Assembly (NCBI GenBank): GCA_964519995.1
Contig: CAZFLY010000007.1
Span: 1 to 61,484 of the forward strand
Reading direction: 5' to 3'
Source: CAZFLY01 sp964519995
GTDB lineage: Bacteria > Planctomycetota > Phycisphaerae > Sedimentisphaerales > Anaerobacaceae
Length of the DNA: 61,484 nucleotides
Shown here: piece after piece, positions 44,191 to 53,261 of the stretch
How positions within the stretch are numbered: the first letter of the stretch is position 1
How the letters are laid out: each line of letters begins with the position of its first letter
Notes under the pieces: generated by a model
Database searches by the model: none
The model's input: only the letters and a program-made list of their open reading frames with translations
What the model was told of the DNA's origin: nothing
Made by a program: the position numbers and the translations under genes

Positions 44191-45918
44191 TCACATTGTT
44201 GAAGCCTCAATGACGCCATTCGGCAATATTCTCAGTTTCTTTCTCAGCGTTTTGGCTGATTCAAATCGGTACTCCTTACCCGCACCAACCAATACCTCAG
44301 CACCATCCACGGACAGCTCAACAGCCTGCTCTGGCCGACTCTGCCGGATCACATTTGCCAGGACAAACGCCTTTTCCAAACCGTCGCCCGTTTTATAATT
44401 CACAACTTCATCAGGCTGAGCAAGGCGATTACCATCGTAAATTGACTCATCAGACATATTTTTGAGCCTCGCGTAGACCTGCTCAGCCGACATGGATTTT
44501 GTCATCTCAATCGAGACGGGATTACGCTCAACAGCCGCTTTGACAAAAGGCGCCCAATCGCAGCTTTCCATCTCACGGTAAGCATAAAAGGCCAGGTCGG
44601 CGACGATATTGCTCTTGCGCTTTTGGCGTAGATACTCGATTATCTGCTCTCTGCTCTGCTCAGCGGAAATCTCGATGGGATTGGAAGGCAAAAAATTCTT
44701 CTGCGGGTGCGGCAGCTTAGCCTCGATATGACTGAAATTCGCCAGCTCATCAACGAACTTTTGCGCATCAGGAACAATCTTCTCAATGAACCTTTTAAGA
44801 ATTATCCTACCTTCAGCGGTTCTCAAGTCAGGCTTGCTTTTGTGCAGAATCTTTTCAAGCTGATCACAACGAATCCTCCCGGGCAGCACATACGGCAAAA
44901 AATCCTCATCCGAGACCTCCGCAATTAGTTTATCCTGTGTCTTGCAACCTATCTTGTGGTTGCTGCCATGCTCATAATGAAACAGCACCTCAGCTCTGAG
45001 ATACTGAGGCTGGCCATGACAGTCGCGGCAAATCTGGAAGTATTTCTGGTACTCCCGCTTGCTCCGCAAAAAGCTCGCGAACAACTCCATATCCATCTCA
45101 GCCGATAAATATGATGCAAGCCTCTGCGCGAGATGCTCGTATGCACTTTTATCCATTGTAGCGTCGTCATATAAACAATGCACATAACCTGTCGAATGCG
45201 CTACAATTGTCACTTGCTCATTTCGCAATGCACGCTGGGCCTTGTTGGAGATTGCCGTACCGTTAAACCACATTGTCTCGGTTACAAGTCTTCTGTTATT
45301 CGTCAGGATACCATCCTGCAGGTCGATAAAATTCTGTGAGTGCAGAGGCGTCAGCACCATATAAATGTCTTTAAGCGGCACACCACAAACAACGAACGCC
45401 GCCGCGGCATACAGAGTCGACAGGGACACGCATTCGCCGGCCCCGGTCTTGTAATCGGGCTTTCGACGAAATGCTTGCATAGCTTCAGCCGTTTCCGTTT
45501 TCCAGTAGGGAATAACTTCAGTATTGTACTTATCGAGCCCAAAATGCCGGCGAATATCCACATCGAAATAGTACTTATCACCCCCATAGCCAAACAGTGC
45601 GTTGCTCTTGGCGATCTCGTCGGGAGAGATGAACTTTTCAAATCGTTTAATTTCTCTGTCTCTCGTCGTAAGTCCCCACGTCTCAAGGTCAAGGTTAAAT
45701 TCAAACTCGTCCATTATGAACTGTCTCAGCCGCATCAGCTTTCGATAGCTATTCTTACCTTCCAGCTTCCGGAAGCAATCCTCCTGACGCCATTGCCAGA
45801 TGACTGGGCTCATGATATTGGCCAAAACCAGACTGTACATTAACTCCGGAAAGACAAACACCTCCATATCCGAAAGAGTAAATGCAGAAGAATATTTCTC
45901 AAGGTCTCTCTCGTCCAT
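44191..45918 (-). CDS. unrecognised soluble protein with a transglutaminase-like Cys/His pair
   Basis: The protein has about 575 residues from ATG 45918 (GGGGA upstream), with no signal peptide. The central segment KTGAGECVSLSTLYAAAAFVV places Cys163 at a helix start, and PLHSQNF gives His193, as in transglutaminase/papain-like cores. A QICRDCHGQP motif and a later Cys suggest a metal site. The C-terminal part is charged and helical. I do not recognise a named family, and a peptidase or transferase role is only suggested by the Cys/His layout. It is followed by arsC on the same strand. Confidence 0.6.
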   Translation of the reverse strand: MDERDLEKYSSAFTLSDMEVFVFPELMYSLVLANIMSPVIWQWRQEDCFRKLEGKNSYRKLMRLRQFIMDEFEFNLDLETWGLTTRDREIKRFEKFISPDEIAKSNALFGYGGDKYYFDVDIRRHFGLDKYNTEVIPYWKTETAEAMQAFRRKPDYKTGAGECVSLSTLYAAAAFVVCGVPLKDIYMVLTPLHSQNFIDLQDGILTNNRRLVTETMWFNGTAISNKAQRALRNEQVTIVAHSTGYVHCLYDDATMDKSAYEHLAQRLASYLSAEMDMELFASFLRSKREYQKYFQICRDCHGQPQYLRAEVLFHYEHGSNHKIGCKTQDKLIAEVSDEDFLPYVLPGRIRCDQLEKILHKSKPDLRTAEGRIILKRFIEKIVPDAQKFVDELANFSHIEAKLPHPQKNFLPSNPIEISAEQSREQIIEYLRQKRKSNIVADLAFYAYREMESCDWAPFVKAAVERNPVSIEMTKSMSAEQVYARLKNMSDESIYDGNRLAQPDEVVNYKTGDGLEKAFVLANVIRQSRPEQAVELSVDGAEVLVGAGKEYRFESAKTLRKKLRILPNGVIEASTM

Positions 45919-45982
45919 CAGCAGTCCCCAACGAATGTGCGCTGAACCAGCATCGCTATGTAAAAAATGATCGTGCAATCAA

Positions 45983-46420
45983 TCATTTATTCTGCAAAGA
46001 CTCAGGCATCGTCTCCACAAACACTCTTATATCGTCGCGTGTTTTGCGGAATGCCTGCATAATTTCCTCTTCGCTACCCAGCAAAAAAGTGGGGTCTTCA
46101 AATGATCTGTGAATCATCTTGGTACTGGCTGGAAAAACAGGACATTGCTCGCGAGCGTAGTCACACAATGTCACTACAAAGTCAAAATCAATTTCGCTAA
46201 GCTCATCTACGTGCTTGGAACTTTGCTCTGAGATATCGATCCCTGCTTCTTCCATTACCTTAGCCGCTCTGGGATTGACTCCCACAGGATAAATCCCTGC
46301 GGAGTACGGTTCCATTACATCGGATTTCAGATGCCGCGCCCAACCCTCAGCTATCTGGCTGCGACAAGAATTGCCCGTACAAAGAAACAGAACCTTTATC
46401 TTGCTTTTAACACCAGACAT
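45983..46420 (-). CDS. arsC: thioredoxin-coupled arsenate reductase (LMW-PTP fold)
   Basis: The protein has 145 residues. The P-loop VLFLCTGNSCRSQ carries nucleophile Cys14 and Arg20, and the second and third redox cysteines are Cys86 and Cys93 in TLCDYAREQCP. These are the hallmarks of the Staphylococcus/Bacillus type that reduces arsenate to arsenite. ATG 46420 matches the family start; the longer open frame runs into a dyad repeat. No arsR or ACR3 gene is adjacent. The DUF318 permease at 42200 might be the efflux partner. Confidence 0.9.
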   Translation of the reverse strand: MSGVKSKIKVLFLCTGNSCRSQIAEGWARHLKSDVMEPYSAGIYPVGVNPRAAKVMEEAGIDISEQSSKHVDELSEIDFDFVVTLCDYAREQCPVFPASTKMIHRSFEDPTFLLGSEEEIMQAFRKTRDDIRVFVETMPESLQNK

Positions 46421-46447
46421 ATCTTTTTTAAGAATTTCAAATAAGAT

Positions 46448-46540
46448 GAGATTGCTTCGCTTCACTCGCAATGACGATGGCAGGTCATTGCGAGGCCCCA
46501 TTTTTGCTTTCACAGGAAAGCTCGGGGCCGTGGCAATCTC
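46448..46540. repeat. dyad-symmetric element with GAGATTGC/GCAATCTC ends
   Basis: The outer 8-base arms are perfect inverted repeats. Inside, CTCGCAATGAC (46465-46475) faces GTCATTGCGAG (46484-46494). This is the third and most degenerate member of the set at 2798-2908 and 18515-18595. It separates arsC from the gene at 46627. Confidence 0.65.
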
Positions 46541-46626
46541 TTAATCAGGATAACAGAATTGACAGGAAAATTAAAAGTCAAAAATTAAAATGCAAAAAGT
46601 TACTTGCTCAAAAGACTCCAAAGTAT

Positions 46627-47796
46627 CTATTGAAATGTGACAATCCCCTCAGGTGAAAACAAAGGGTCACCTGCTATAATAATCTGTAATTCGCCCCTTT
46701 GTAAGTTTACATTCTTCATCCCTGAGAATGGTGTATTTGTTTTAATAAATTGTTTCAGAACTTTGCAGAGCTGTTTGACAAATTCAGCGTCATCCTCATT
46801 CAATTTTATAACAACATCTGAAGTATCATTACTAAATCTTATAATGGGATTATTTACTTTTGCATCATACCCAGCGTTTGAAAGAATATCAGATATTTCC
46901 TCAGCAACATGACGACGAAGATTATTACCTTTATCAGACGTAACTGAAATTCTTACATCAAGGTCATTAAAGTACTTCCGAATCCGCTCCAGATCCGTAA
47001 TCAAATTTTCTCTCATTTCTTTATATAAAGGTCGATAAACATTACTTGATTGATCTATATTGTAATGTACTGTCACAGGACTGTTAGGTCCCGAAGAAAC
47101 AATCGCCGGGGAAGAATCACCACTTGTTTTAGCTTCTGGATGTATATTTTGATGTCTCATACCAAACGGATTTAATCTCAGCAAGATACAGTAAATAAAC
47201 AATACCAATAGCGCCAGAACAAGAAGCCACCAGTACTTTCCACCATACCTTAGTACCCACAGAATTTTCTGTAGAAACTCAGGCGGTTTAGATTCAAGCA
47301 TCCCTTTTTGCTTCTCTAAGATAGCAAATCTTGTTTCAATTGCTTGTTTTGTCTTTTCTTTCTTGTTGTTAATTATCTGTTCAAAATTTTTTAAATTACT
47401 TTGTTGAGCTAATCCCGCATTAACTAAATGAGAGTTGGCGAATGGAACTAATTTTTTGTATTCTTCATCAGTAATTGTGAGTAATTTCCCTTTGAATTGC
47501 TCCAATGGAATATCAGTGAATTTTTCTTCTAGAGATTTTACAATATGGTCAATCAATTTGTCTATATGGTCAAAGTGGGCCTGTAGCTGTTTACCAGTAC
47601 AATGCGTGGAATTGTATAAGCCACGATTGATGAAGTCGTGTATTATTTCTCCTATTTTTTGTTTAAGATTCTTTTCAGTTTTTAACAAATAATCTTTTTT
47701 AAGCAGTTCAACAATAGTACCGAAATCTTTTTCTTCAGAGTCTATTTTACCCTTAAAAATCCTCCTCGCTAATAGCTGTAGTATTTTTACTCGCAT
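46627..47796 (-). CDS. unrecognised single-pass membrane protein
   Basis: The protein has 389 residues. About 180 residues of charged helical sequence precede one membrane helix (YWWLLVLALLVLFIYCILLRL). A linker with SSPAIVSSGPNSPVTVHYNI, a pattern often seen in accessory-region proteins, is followed by a C-terminal alpha/beta domain of about 140 residues. It is AT-rich compared with its neighbours, has a weak ribosome-binding site, and looks horizontally acquired. No enzyme motif is seen. Confidence 0.55.
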   Translation of the reverse strand: MRVKILQLLARRIFKGKIDSEEKDFGTIVELLKKDYLLKTEKNLKQKIGEIIHDFINRGLYNSTHCTGKQLQAHFDHIDKLIDHIVKSLEEKFTDIPLEQFKGKLLTITDEEYKKLVPFANSHLVNAGLAQQSNLKNFEQIINNKKEKTKQAIETRFAILEKQKGMLESKPPEFLQKILWVLRYGGKYWWLLVLALLVLFIYCILLRLNPFGMRHQNIHPEAKTSGDSSPAIVSSGPNSPVTVHYNIDQSSNVYRPLYKEMRENLITDLERIRKYFNDLDVRISVTSDKGNNLRRHVAEEISDILSNAGYDAKVNNPIIRFSNDTSDVVIKLNEDDAEFVKQLCKVLKQFIKTNTPFSGMKNVNLQRGELQIIIAGDPLFSPEGIVTFQ

Positions 47797-47850
47797 GATT
47801 GCTTAATTTTACGGATTTTGGTAAATATAGGCAAGGGAAAAGGACAGCAG

Positions 47851-48717
47851 TTATTTACAGAACTCCACAAGCTCACAGTCCTCACACTGCGGCCGACGCC
47901 TGCCATTGCAATCCTCAAGAATTCCGATTCTGGACAAAGCAAAATCATACTTAGCCGGGTCATCCGGCTCAATCTTTGCGAAACTTTCTGTTATCCGTAG
48001 CGCCCCGGACAACGAGACCGTTCTGTGCTCGAACAATCCGAGAATCCTGCAAAGCCTGCCCATGTGTACATCAATCGGTACAACAAGTTTCGATTTGTCA
48101 ACGCCCTTCCACAAACCTACGTCAATGTCATCTCTTCGTACCATCCACCGAAGAAAAAGATTTAGCCTTTTGCTGGCGCTTCCCCTCGAAGGACTTGCCA
48201 ACAGGTACTTCAATCCCGCTGTTACATTGCCGCCATCATTCTGCGCATGCACTATGCACAGTTGGTCACAGAATCTTGCAAGCGCAGGCACAATGTTCTC
48301 ATCACTTGCCCTGTAACCTTCAATAAAAAACGCCTCGATACTGCCATATCTGCGCAAGACCTGCCGCAACACACTCAGCAAATCCGAAATATCATCACCG
48401 GTGGTGAAACGATGCTTGAAACTCCTCAGCTTTTTTCTCTGCGTCCGTCCGAAATTCAGGACAAACTTGTATGGACTCTCGCCCATGCGGTTGAACAGGT
48501 CCGTCAGACTCCGTTCAATTTGCTCGACTCTGCCATAGGCCAGGTCCGCAGCCAAGAATCCGACTATCTCCTGATCGGCAGGGTTCTTATACTGATAAAC
48601 AAACTGCAACGGGTCCGGCTTGATAAGACTGCGACGGTTATACTTGTGATACAACCGCTTCAGCACCAGCCTTAGATTTTTGCGCCCACTAACTAAGCAC
48701 TGCTGATTTGAATTCAT
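47851..48717 (-). CDS. TIGR02757/DUF2400 family protein
   Basis: The protein has 288 residues. The opening DPLQFVYQYKNPADQEIVGFL and the following AYGRVEQI are characteristic of TIGR02757. The helix-hairpin-helix-like PIDVHMGRLCRILGL and the C-terminal CEDCELVEFC resemble DNA glycosylase relatives with an Fe-S-like Cys cluster. The biological role is unassigned; DNA repair is inferred from the fold. The start overlaps the end of the next gene by 29 bases, so they are coupled. Confidence 0.85.
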   Translation of the reverse strand: MNSNQQCLVSGRKNLRLVLKRLYHKYNRRSLIKPDPLQFVYQYKNPADQEIVGFLAADLAYGRVEQIERSLTDLFNRMGESPYKFVLNFGRTQRKKLRSFKHRFTTGDDISDLLSVLRQVLRRYGSIEAFFIEGYRASDENIVPALARFCDQLCIVHAQNDGGNVTAGLKYLLASPSRGSASKRLNLFLRWMVRRDDIDVGLWKGVDKSKLVVPIDVHMGRLCRILGLFEHRTVSLSGALRITESFAKIEPDDPAKYDFALSRIGILEDCNGRRRPQCEDCELVEFCK

Positions 48718-49348
48718 CAAACTCCATCTTTTCTATCATCGAACCAAGCCTCTGATGCGGCTTGGCATTGTCTCTGTAATACTGAATGACTTTGTCAATT
48801 AGTTCTATCGCCTGCTCCGCTGTCAAATCCTTCGCAAGCTCAACCGCCAATCTCGGCTTGGCTCCCCCATTGCCGCCGACCAGCATCTTCCACCCTTTCG
48901 GCGTACCTACAAGGCCAACATCTTTTATGCAGGTCTCAGCGCATTGATTTGGACAGCCGCTCACACCGATCTTGAATTTAGCAGGCAGCTCCATGCCGTG
49001 ATACTTGCCATCGAGCTTAAGACCTATGCTGAGACTATCCTGCAGGCCGCGCTTGCAGAATGTCGTACCAGGACAGGCCTTGACACTTCTGACACACAAT
49101 CCCACCGCAAAACCGGGTGACATCCCAAGCTCGGACCATATCTTGTCCACATCCTTTTCATCCACGCCAACTATCGCAATCCGCGCAGCACTTGTGATCT
49201 TCATTGCCTGCGCACCGTATTTCTCCGCAACATCCGCAAGTTTCCTAAGCGTTTCCGGCTGAACTACGCCGCACGGAATATGCGGTGCCACCGCGTAGGT
49301 TTTTTTATCCCGCTGAATAATTACACCTTTATCGCCGTCCTGCAACAT
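48689..49348 (-). CDS. small siroheme/4Fe-4S reductase-like protein
   Basis: The protein has 219 residues, equivalent to half of a nitrite/sulfite reductase. An N-terminal ferredoxin-like half domain is followed by the 4Fe-4S/siroheme site with Cys92-x5-Cys98 (ACPGTTFCKRG) and Cys132-x3-Cys136 (GCPNQCAETC). Stand-alone proteins of this size occur in anaerobes as siroheme reductases of uncertain substrate. GAGGAG lies before ATG 49348. It lies 12 bases from the 2-oxoacid oxidoreductase genes, a possible source of reduced ferredoxin. Confidence 0.82.
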   Translation of the reverse strand: MLQDGDKGVIIQRDKKTYAVAPHIPCGVVQPETLRKLADVAEKYGAQAMKITSAARIAIVGVDEKDVDKIWSELGMSPGFAVGLCVRSVKACPGTTFCKRGLQDSLSIGLKLDGKYHGMELPAKFKIGVSGCPNQCAETCIKDVGLVGTPKGWKMLVGGNGGAKPRLAVELAKDLTAEQAIELIDKVIQYYRDNAKPHQRLGSMIEKMEFDEFKSAVLS

Positions 49349-49360
49349 ATTAGACTCCTC

Positions 49361-50230
49361 TTAGAGCAACGTTTTGAACTTGTCAATCAATGTACGCAAA
49401 GTGGCCATATCTGGTTCGCGTTCATATAAAGGCCGGTTATCCTCTTTATATGCTGCTACATTTTGCTCAAACGTGCTTTTGTTGCTATTCACATAGAAAA
49501 CACCGAGCGGTAGTTTGTCTTTTTCTGTTGCCCTTCTGAAAGCTTCATTGCGATTAGAAAGATCATGTGAATCATCAAGATAATAGCAATGCTCCTGAAA
49601 CCACTGATAGGTATTGACCTTATTGAATGTCACACAAGGCTGCAAAATATCTACGAGCGCATAACCTTTGTACTCAATCGCCTTTTTTATAATCTCTTTC
49701 GTCTGCTCCGCATCACCTGCAAAGGCCCGAGCCACAAAGCCCGCATCCAAGGCAATGGCCACAGAAAGCGGATTAAAAGGCTCCAAAAAGACTCCCGCCA
49801 CCTGCACAGGCGTCTTAAATCCAATCTGACTGGTCGGCGAGGCCTGGCCCTTTGTCAGGCCATAGACCATATTATTGTGGACTATATTCGTGATGTCTGG
49901 ATTCCTTCGTATCGTATGGATAAAGTGATTGCCGCCCTCACCATACATATCGCCGTCGCCACTTTCCGCTATCACCGTAAGCGAAGGATTAGCTGCCTTA
50001 ATAGCCGTCGCCGGCGGCAAGGCTCTACCGTGCAAACCATTGAAGAAATTGCACTTGAAATAATGAGGAATCTTGGCTGCCTGACCTATTCCCGAAACAA
50101 GCACAAGTTGCGTCGGTTCAATAGTTAGCTCAGCCAAGGCTTGCTTCAATGTCTTAAGAATAGGAAAGTTCCCACAGCCAGGACACCACGCAATATCAAT
50201 ATCACCTATATCAAAAACTCTGGCTTCCAT
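49361..50230 (-). CDS. korB: 2-oxoacid:ferredoxin oxidoreductase, beta subunit
   Basis: The protein has 289 residues. It is the TPP-binding subunit, with WCPGCGN (Cys16, Cys19) at the N-terminus and the TPP/Mg site GDGDMYGEGGNHF, then VHNNMVYGLTKGQASPTS. With the alpha subunit it decarboxylates 2-oxoacids to acyl-CoA and reduces ferredoxin. The fused gamma-alpha partner points to the 2-oxoglutarate (Kor) type, but pyruvate or branched-chain oxoacids cannot be excluded. It starts nine bases after the alpha gene stop. Confidence 0.88.
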   Translation of the reverse strand: MEARVFDIGDIDIAWCPGCGNFPILKTLKQALAELTIEPTQLVLVSGIGQAAKIPHYFKCNFFNGLHGRALPPATAIKAANPSLTVIAESGDGDMYGEGGNHFIHTIRRNPDITNIVHNNMVYGLTKGQASPTSQIGFKTPVQVAGVFLEPFNPLSVAIALDAGFVARAFAGDAEQTKEIIKKAIEYKGYALVDILQPCVTFNKVNTYQWFQEHCYYLDDSHDLSNRNEAFRRATEKDKLPLGVFYVNSNKSTFEQNVAAYKEDNRPLYEREPDMATLRTLIDKFKTLL

Positions 50231-50239
50231 TCTATATAC

Positions 50240-51961
50240 CTAAACTAATATCGTCGTGAGTTTGTCGACAAGCTCTTCGACCGTGAAACTAAGTCCATTA
50301 TATTTCAGGACTTTTTCATCAATATCCATTCCGGTATGCAGCCTAATCTGTTTGGCGAGTTGACCTGTCGCATTACCTTCTATAATTACGGTTTTCTTCG
50401 CTTTGGCCAGATATTGTCCTGTGTTTGCATGTAAAGGATGTACCTGTTTGTAATGCAGCATCGCCGTGTCGTCCTGATCCAAAACTACCAAGGCTTCACG
50501 CACGATATGATATGTTGAACCCCAGCAAACAATCAGATTCTTGTAATCCAGCGGACCAACCAACTCAGGGGCAATCATCTCTTTCAGTAGTAGCTCATTT
50601 TTTTTGAGCCTCTTTTCAACCATCTTGTCTCTTAGATCAAGGTCTTCAGTGATATGTCCCTCGGTGTCATGCTCGTCGCTATCTACGCACACAAGCCCTC
50701 GGCCATATCCAGGTATTCCACGAGGTGAAATGCCATCTGCTGTCAGTTCGTATCGCTTATATCCTTTTGTCGTCTTGATGAGATATTTCTCAGCTCTGAC
50801 GCCCTTCAAATTCAGACTGGGTACATTGTAGTATGAGTCGATCAGATACTGATCTGTCAGTACAAACACAGGCACCTGGTACTTGTCCGCGAGATTGAAC
50901 GCGTGATGTGTCAGATAGAACGCATCCTGAAGTGTGCCCGGCGTTAAGATAATCCTCGGAAACTCGCCGTGCCCTGCATAAAGCGCAAGTTCCAGGTCTG
51001 CCTGCTCGGTTCTGGTAGGCAAGCCCGTCGCAGGTCCCGGCCTTTGCGCAAGATGCACAACCACGGGCGTCTCCAGCATAGCCGACAAACTAAGCCCCTC
51101 CGTCATAAGTGCAAAACCACCGCCGGATGTTGTCACCATCGCCCGTGCGCCGGCATACCATGCGCCGACTGCCATGTTGATTGCCGCAATTTCATCTTCG
51201 GCTTGCTCAGCGACGACGCCAAAGTCTTTACCGTGCTGAGCAAGAAAAACCAGCACAGCCGTCGAAGGCGACATCGGATATGAAGATACAAAATTACATC
51301 CGCCAGCTATCGCTCCAAGCCCAACTGCCTCAGCTCCGTTTATTAAGATTTCATCAGTAACCTTCTTATCAGGTTTAACCTCAGCGGAAAACTTGCCCGA
51401 TTCAGCTAATTCTCTGCCGATCTTGTGGCCGGCTTCGACCGCCTTACGATTACCTGTCACCACATCTTGCGATTTACTGCCGAAATACCCCACGACGAAT
51501 TCCGATGCGCGCTCTAACTCGACACCGAGCAAACCGGCAAGTGCCCCTACCGCAACAACATTCGAATATATCTTGTTGCCAATTTCGGTAGCGATACTGG
51601 TAAACGGCATGTCGAAAAACTTGTATTGGCCCCGGCTAATGTCATCACCTATCACATCCTTTTCTCCAAGAACAAGCGTCTTTGGGGACATCCTCGTTTG
51701 GACGTGTTGAATTGCACCTTTATTTAGAGCTATCAGAAGGTCAATTCTGTCAACAACAGCAGAAACCCTATCTGACGACACACGTATCTGCGTTGAATTG
51801 GCTCCTCCACGAACCCGTGACATATATTCCTTTGTGGCAAATACATTATAGCCGGTAAGTTTTAGGATTCTCGTCAACAGAAACTCAACCGTCTGAATAC
51901 CCTGACCAGCCTGGCCACATAGAACAATCGAAATATCTTTCAAGCCTTTGCGCATCGACAT
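50240..51961 (-). CDS. korA: 2-oxoacid:ferredoxin oxidoreductase, fused gamma-alpha subunit
   Basis: The protein has 573 residues. An N-terminal gamma domain (IVLCGQAGQGIQTVEFLL, RVRGGANSTQIRVS) is followed by the alpha pyrimidine-binding domain (ISR-like AVGLGAIAGGCNFVSSYPMSPST) and a domain II ending near residue 570. I chose ATG 51961 because AAAGGATG lies just before it; the open frame to 52090 overlaps the ferritin-like gene. It forms the complex with the beta subunit at 49361. The 4Fe-4S delta subunit is not adjacent. Confidence 0.88.
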   Translation of the reverse strand: MSMRKGLKDISIVLCGQAGQGIQTVEFLLTRILKLTGYNVFATKEYMSRVRGGANSTQIRVSSDRVSAVVDRIDLLIALNKGAIQHVQTRMSPKTLVLGEKDVIGDDISRGQYKFFDMPFTSIATEIGNKIYSNVVAVGALAGLLGVELERASEFVVGYFGSKSQDVVTGNRKAVEAGHKIGRELAESGKFSAEVKPDKKVTDEILINGAEAVGLGAIAGGCNFVSSYPMSPSTAVLVFLAQHGKDFGVVAEQAEDEIAAINMAVGAWYAGARAMVTTSGGGFALMTEGLSLSAMLETPVVVHLAQRPGPATGLPTRTEQADLELALYAGHGEFPRIILTPGTLQDAFYLTHHAFNLADKYQVPVFVLTDQYLIDSYYNVPSLNLKGVRAEKYLIKTTKGYKRYELTADGISPRGIPGYGRGLVCVDSDEHDTEGHITEDLDLRDKMVEKRLKKNELLLKEMIAPELVGPLDYKNLIVCWGSTYHIVREALVVLDQDDTAMLHYKQVHPLHANTGQYLAKAKKTVIIEGNATGQLAKQIRLHTGMDIDEKVLKYNGLSFTVEELVDKLTTILV

Positions 51962-52028
51962 TTCATCCTTTGGCCGATTCTTGCTCACTTGTCCGGAAGG
52001 TAAACCGCCTCCTTGCATACGGGGATTA

Positions 52029-52511
52029 TCAATATTCTTCAAGATGATAGAACTCAGCGTTCTCCAGCCACGTTTCAGGGCGCGAAACAAACGCGATTAT
52101 GTTTTCCAGTATAAAGTAGTGCTTCTTCTCCTCTTCAGCAAGTTTGAGAAAAAGTTCTCTTTGATACGGTTCCTTTATCTCGTCGGCCTTATCAAGGTAG
52201 AAATCCCGGCTCTTCTGCTCGACCTGTTGCGCTTGTCTATAAATGTCTATCTGTTTGACATCGAAGTCGAAGCTCTGGCCCGATTCCTTCATCTCCTGAA
52301 AAATATTCTGGGCATCAGCAAGTATGTTTGTATCTACCATTTCAGATGCTTCATTGCGCATTTTTTCTATGACTTTATAGTGTTTAACCTCATCATTGGC
52401 CAGCTCTGTAAATATGGTCCTTAGGCCCTTGTTTTCTGTCTGCTCGACCAATGTCCGGTAGTATTGCTCGCCATCTTTCTCCATTTGCATCGCGTATTCG
52501 AAAATGTCCAT
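52029..52511 (-). CDS. ferritin-like diiron protein (rubrerythrin-type)
   Basis: The protein has 160 residues in a four-helix bundle, with metal-ligand patterns E-K-D-G-E-x-Y-Y, D-E-V-K-H-Y, E-Q-K-S-R-D-F-Y and E-E-E-K-K-H-Y. No rubredoxin domain follows, so this is the erythrin-only form. Such proteins detoxify peroxide or oxygen in anaerobes. It lies directly upstream of the oxygen-sensitive oxoacid oxidoreductase genes, which fits a protective role. AGGAAG lies before ATG 52511. Confidence 0.85.
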   Translation of the reverse strand: MDIFEYAMQMEKDGEQYYRTLVEQTENKGLRTIFTELANDEVKHYKVIEKMRNEASEMVDTNILADAQNIFQEMKESGQSFDFDVKQIDIYRQAQQVEQKSRDFYLDKADEIKEPYQRELFLKLAEEEKKHYFILENIIAFVSRPETWLENAEFYHLEEY

Positions 52512-52740
52512 AGTTATGCTCTTCCTATGTTAAAACTCTACTCAGAAATTCATTTCTTGCTACGTTAAGTGTTTGCAATCACAAAGCTTAGGAAACCCTC
52601 AGAACGGCTGCATTGGTTCACATCCGAATCCATCGCTGCCAAACCGGAAAGACATCATACTTAGAAAATTCAGACAAACACTCTTCCCACCTCCCCGATA
52701 CAATCAACATCAGCCAAATCTGAATCGCCTCTTAGGACTG

Positions 52741-53079
52741 CTATTTCTTGAACTGCGGCAGCTTTGCAATATACTGCTCGGGATTCTCTTCAAACTTTGT
52801 CTTGCAATCCTCACAGCAGAAATAGACCTTTTTCCCCTTATACTCAACAAAGATATCCTTATTGATCGGTCCGGCGTCCACAGGACACATCGTTTGCTCG
52901 ATAGCTACCGTCACTGCCTTTTTTACTTCAGCTTCGACACCGGGTCGCACTGCAGGTTCTGCTGCTGTCTCGGTCGTAGGTTCGGATTCTTTGCAGCCAC
53001 CGACTGCAAAACCCACAACCAATGCCATCACAATACATACAACTGTGATTCCTGCAATTGTTCTCATTTTCTCATCCAT
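52741..53079 (-). CDS. YHS/TRASH-domain lipoprotein
   Basis: The protein has 112 residues. The lipoprotein signal has Cys29 (FAVGGC). A Glu/Ala-rich linker leads to a YHS domain with MCPVDAGPINKDIFVEYKGK and YFCCEDCKTKFEENPEQYI, giving Cys65, Cys88, Cys89 and Cys92 as possible metal ligands. Such domains bind copper or other soft metals in the periplasm. GGAG lies six bases before ATG 53079. It is single, between two ferritin-like genes. Confidence 0.85.
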   Translation of the reverse strand: MDEKMRTIAGITVVCIVMALVVGFAVGGCKESEPTTETAAEPAVRPGVEAEVKKAVTVAIEQTMCPVDAGPINKDIFVEYKGKKVYFCCEDCKTKFEENPEQYIAKLPQFKK

Positions 53080-53261
53080 CTTTGTCTCCTTTCAACAATC
53101 AGTTTCTTGCTCTAATTTATCTATAGCGCAGGTAGTCCTTTAACATCACAGAGATATGCTCGACGTCCACTGCACATTGTTAATATGTCAACGAGTTGAA
53201 ATAGGTCCGCAGTCTGCCAACATCGCTAAGAATTTATGCCAGGCAACTAACATAGGCGCAA

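Noticed and set aside
42200..46420. A complete ars operon
   Set aside because: arsC and a DUF318 permease are present, but there is no arsR, ACR3/ArsB or ArsM, and unrelated genes lie between, so an operon cannot be claimed.
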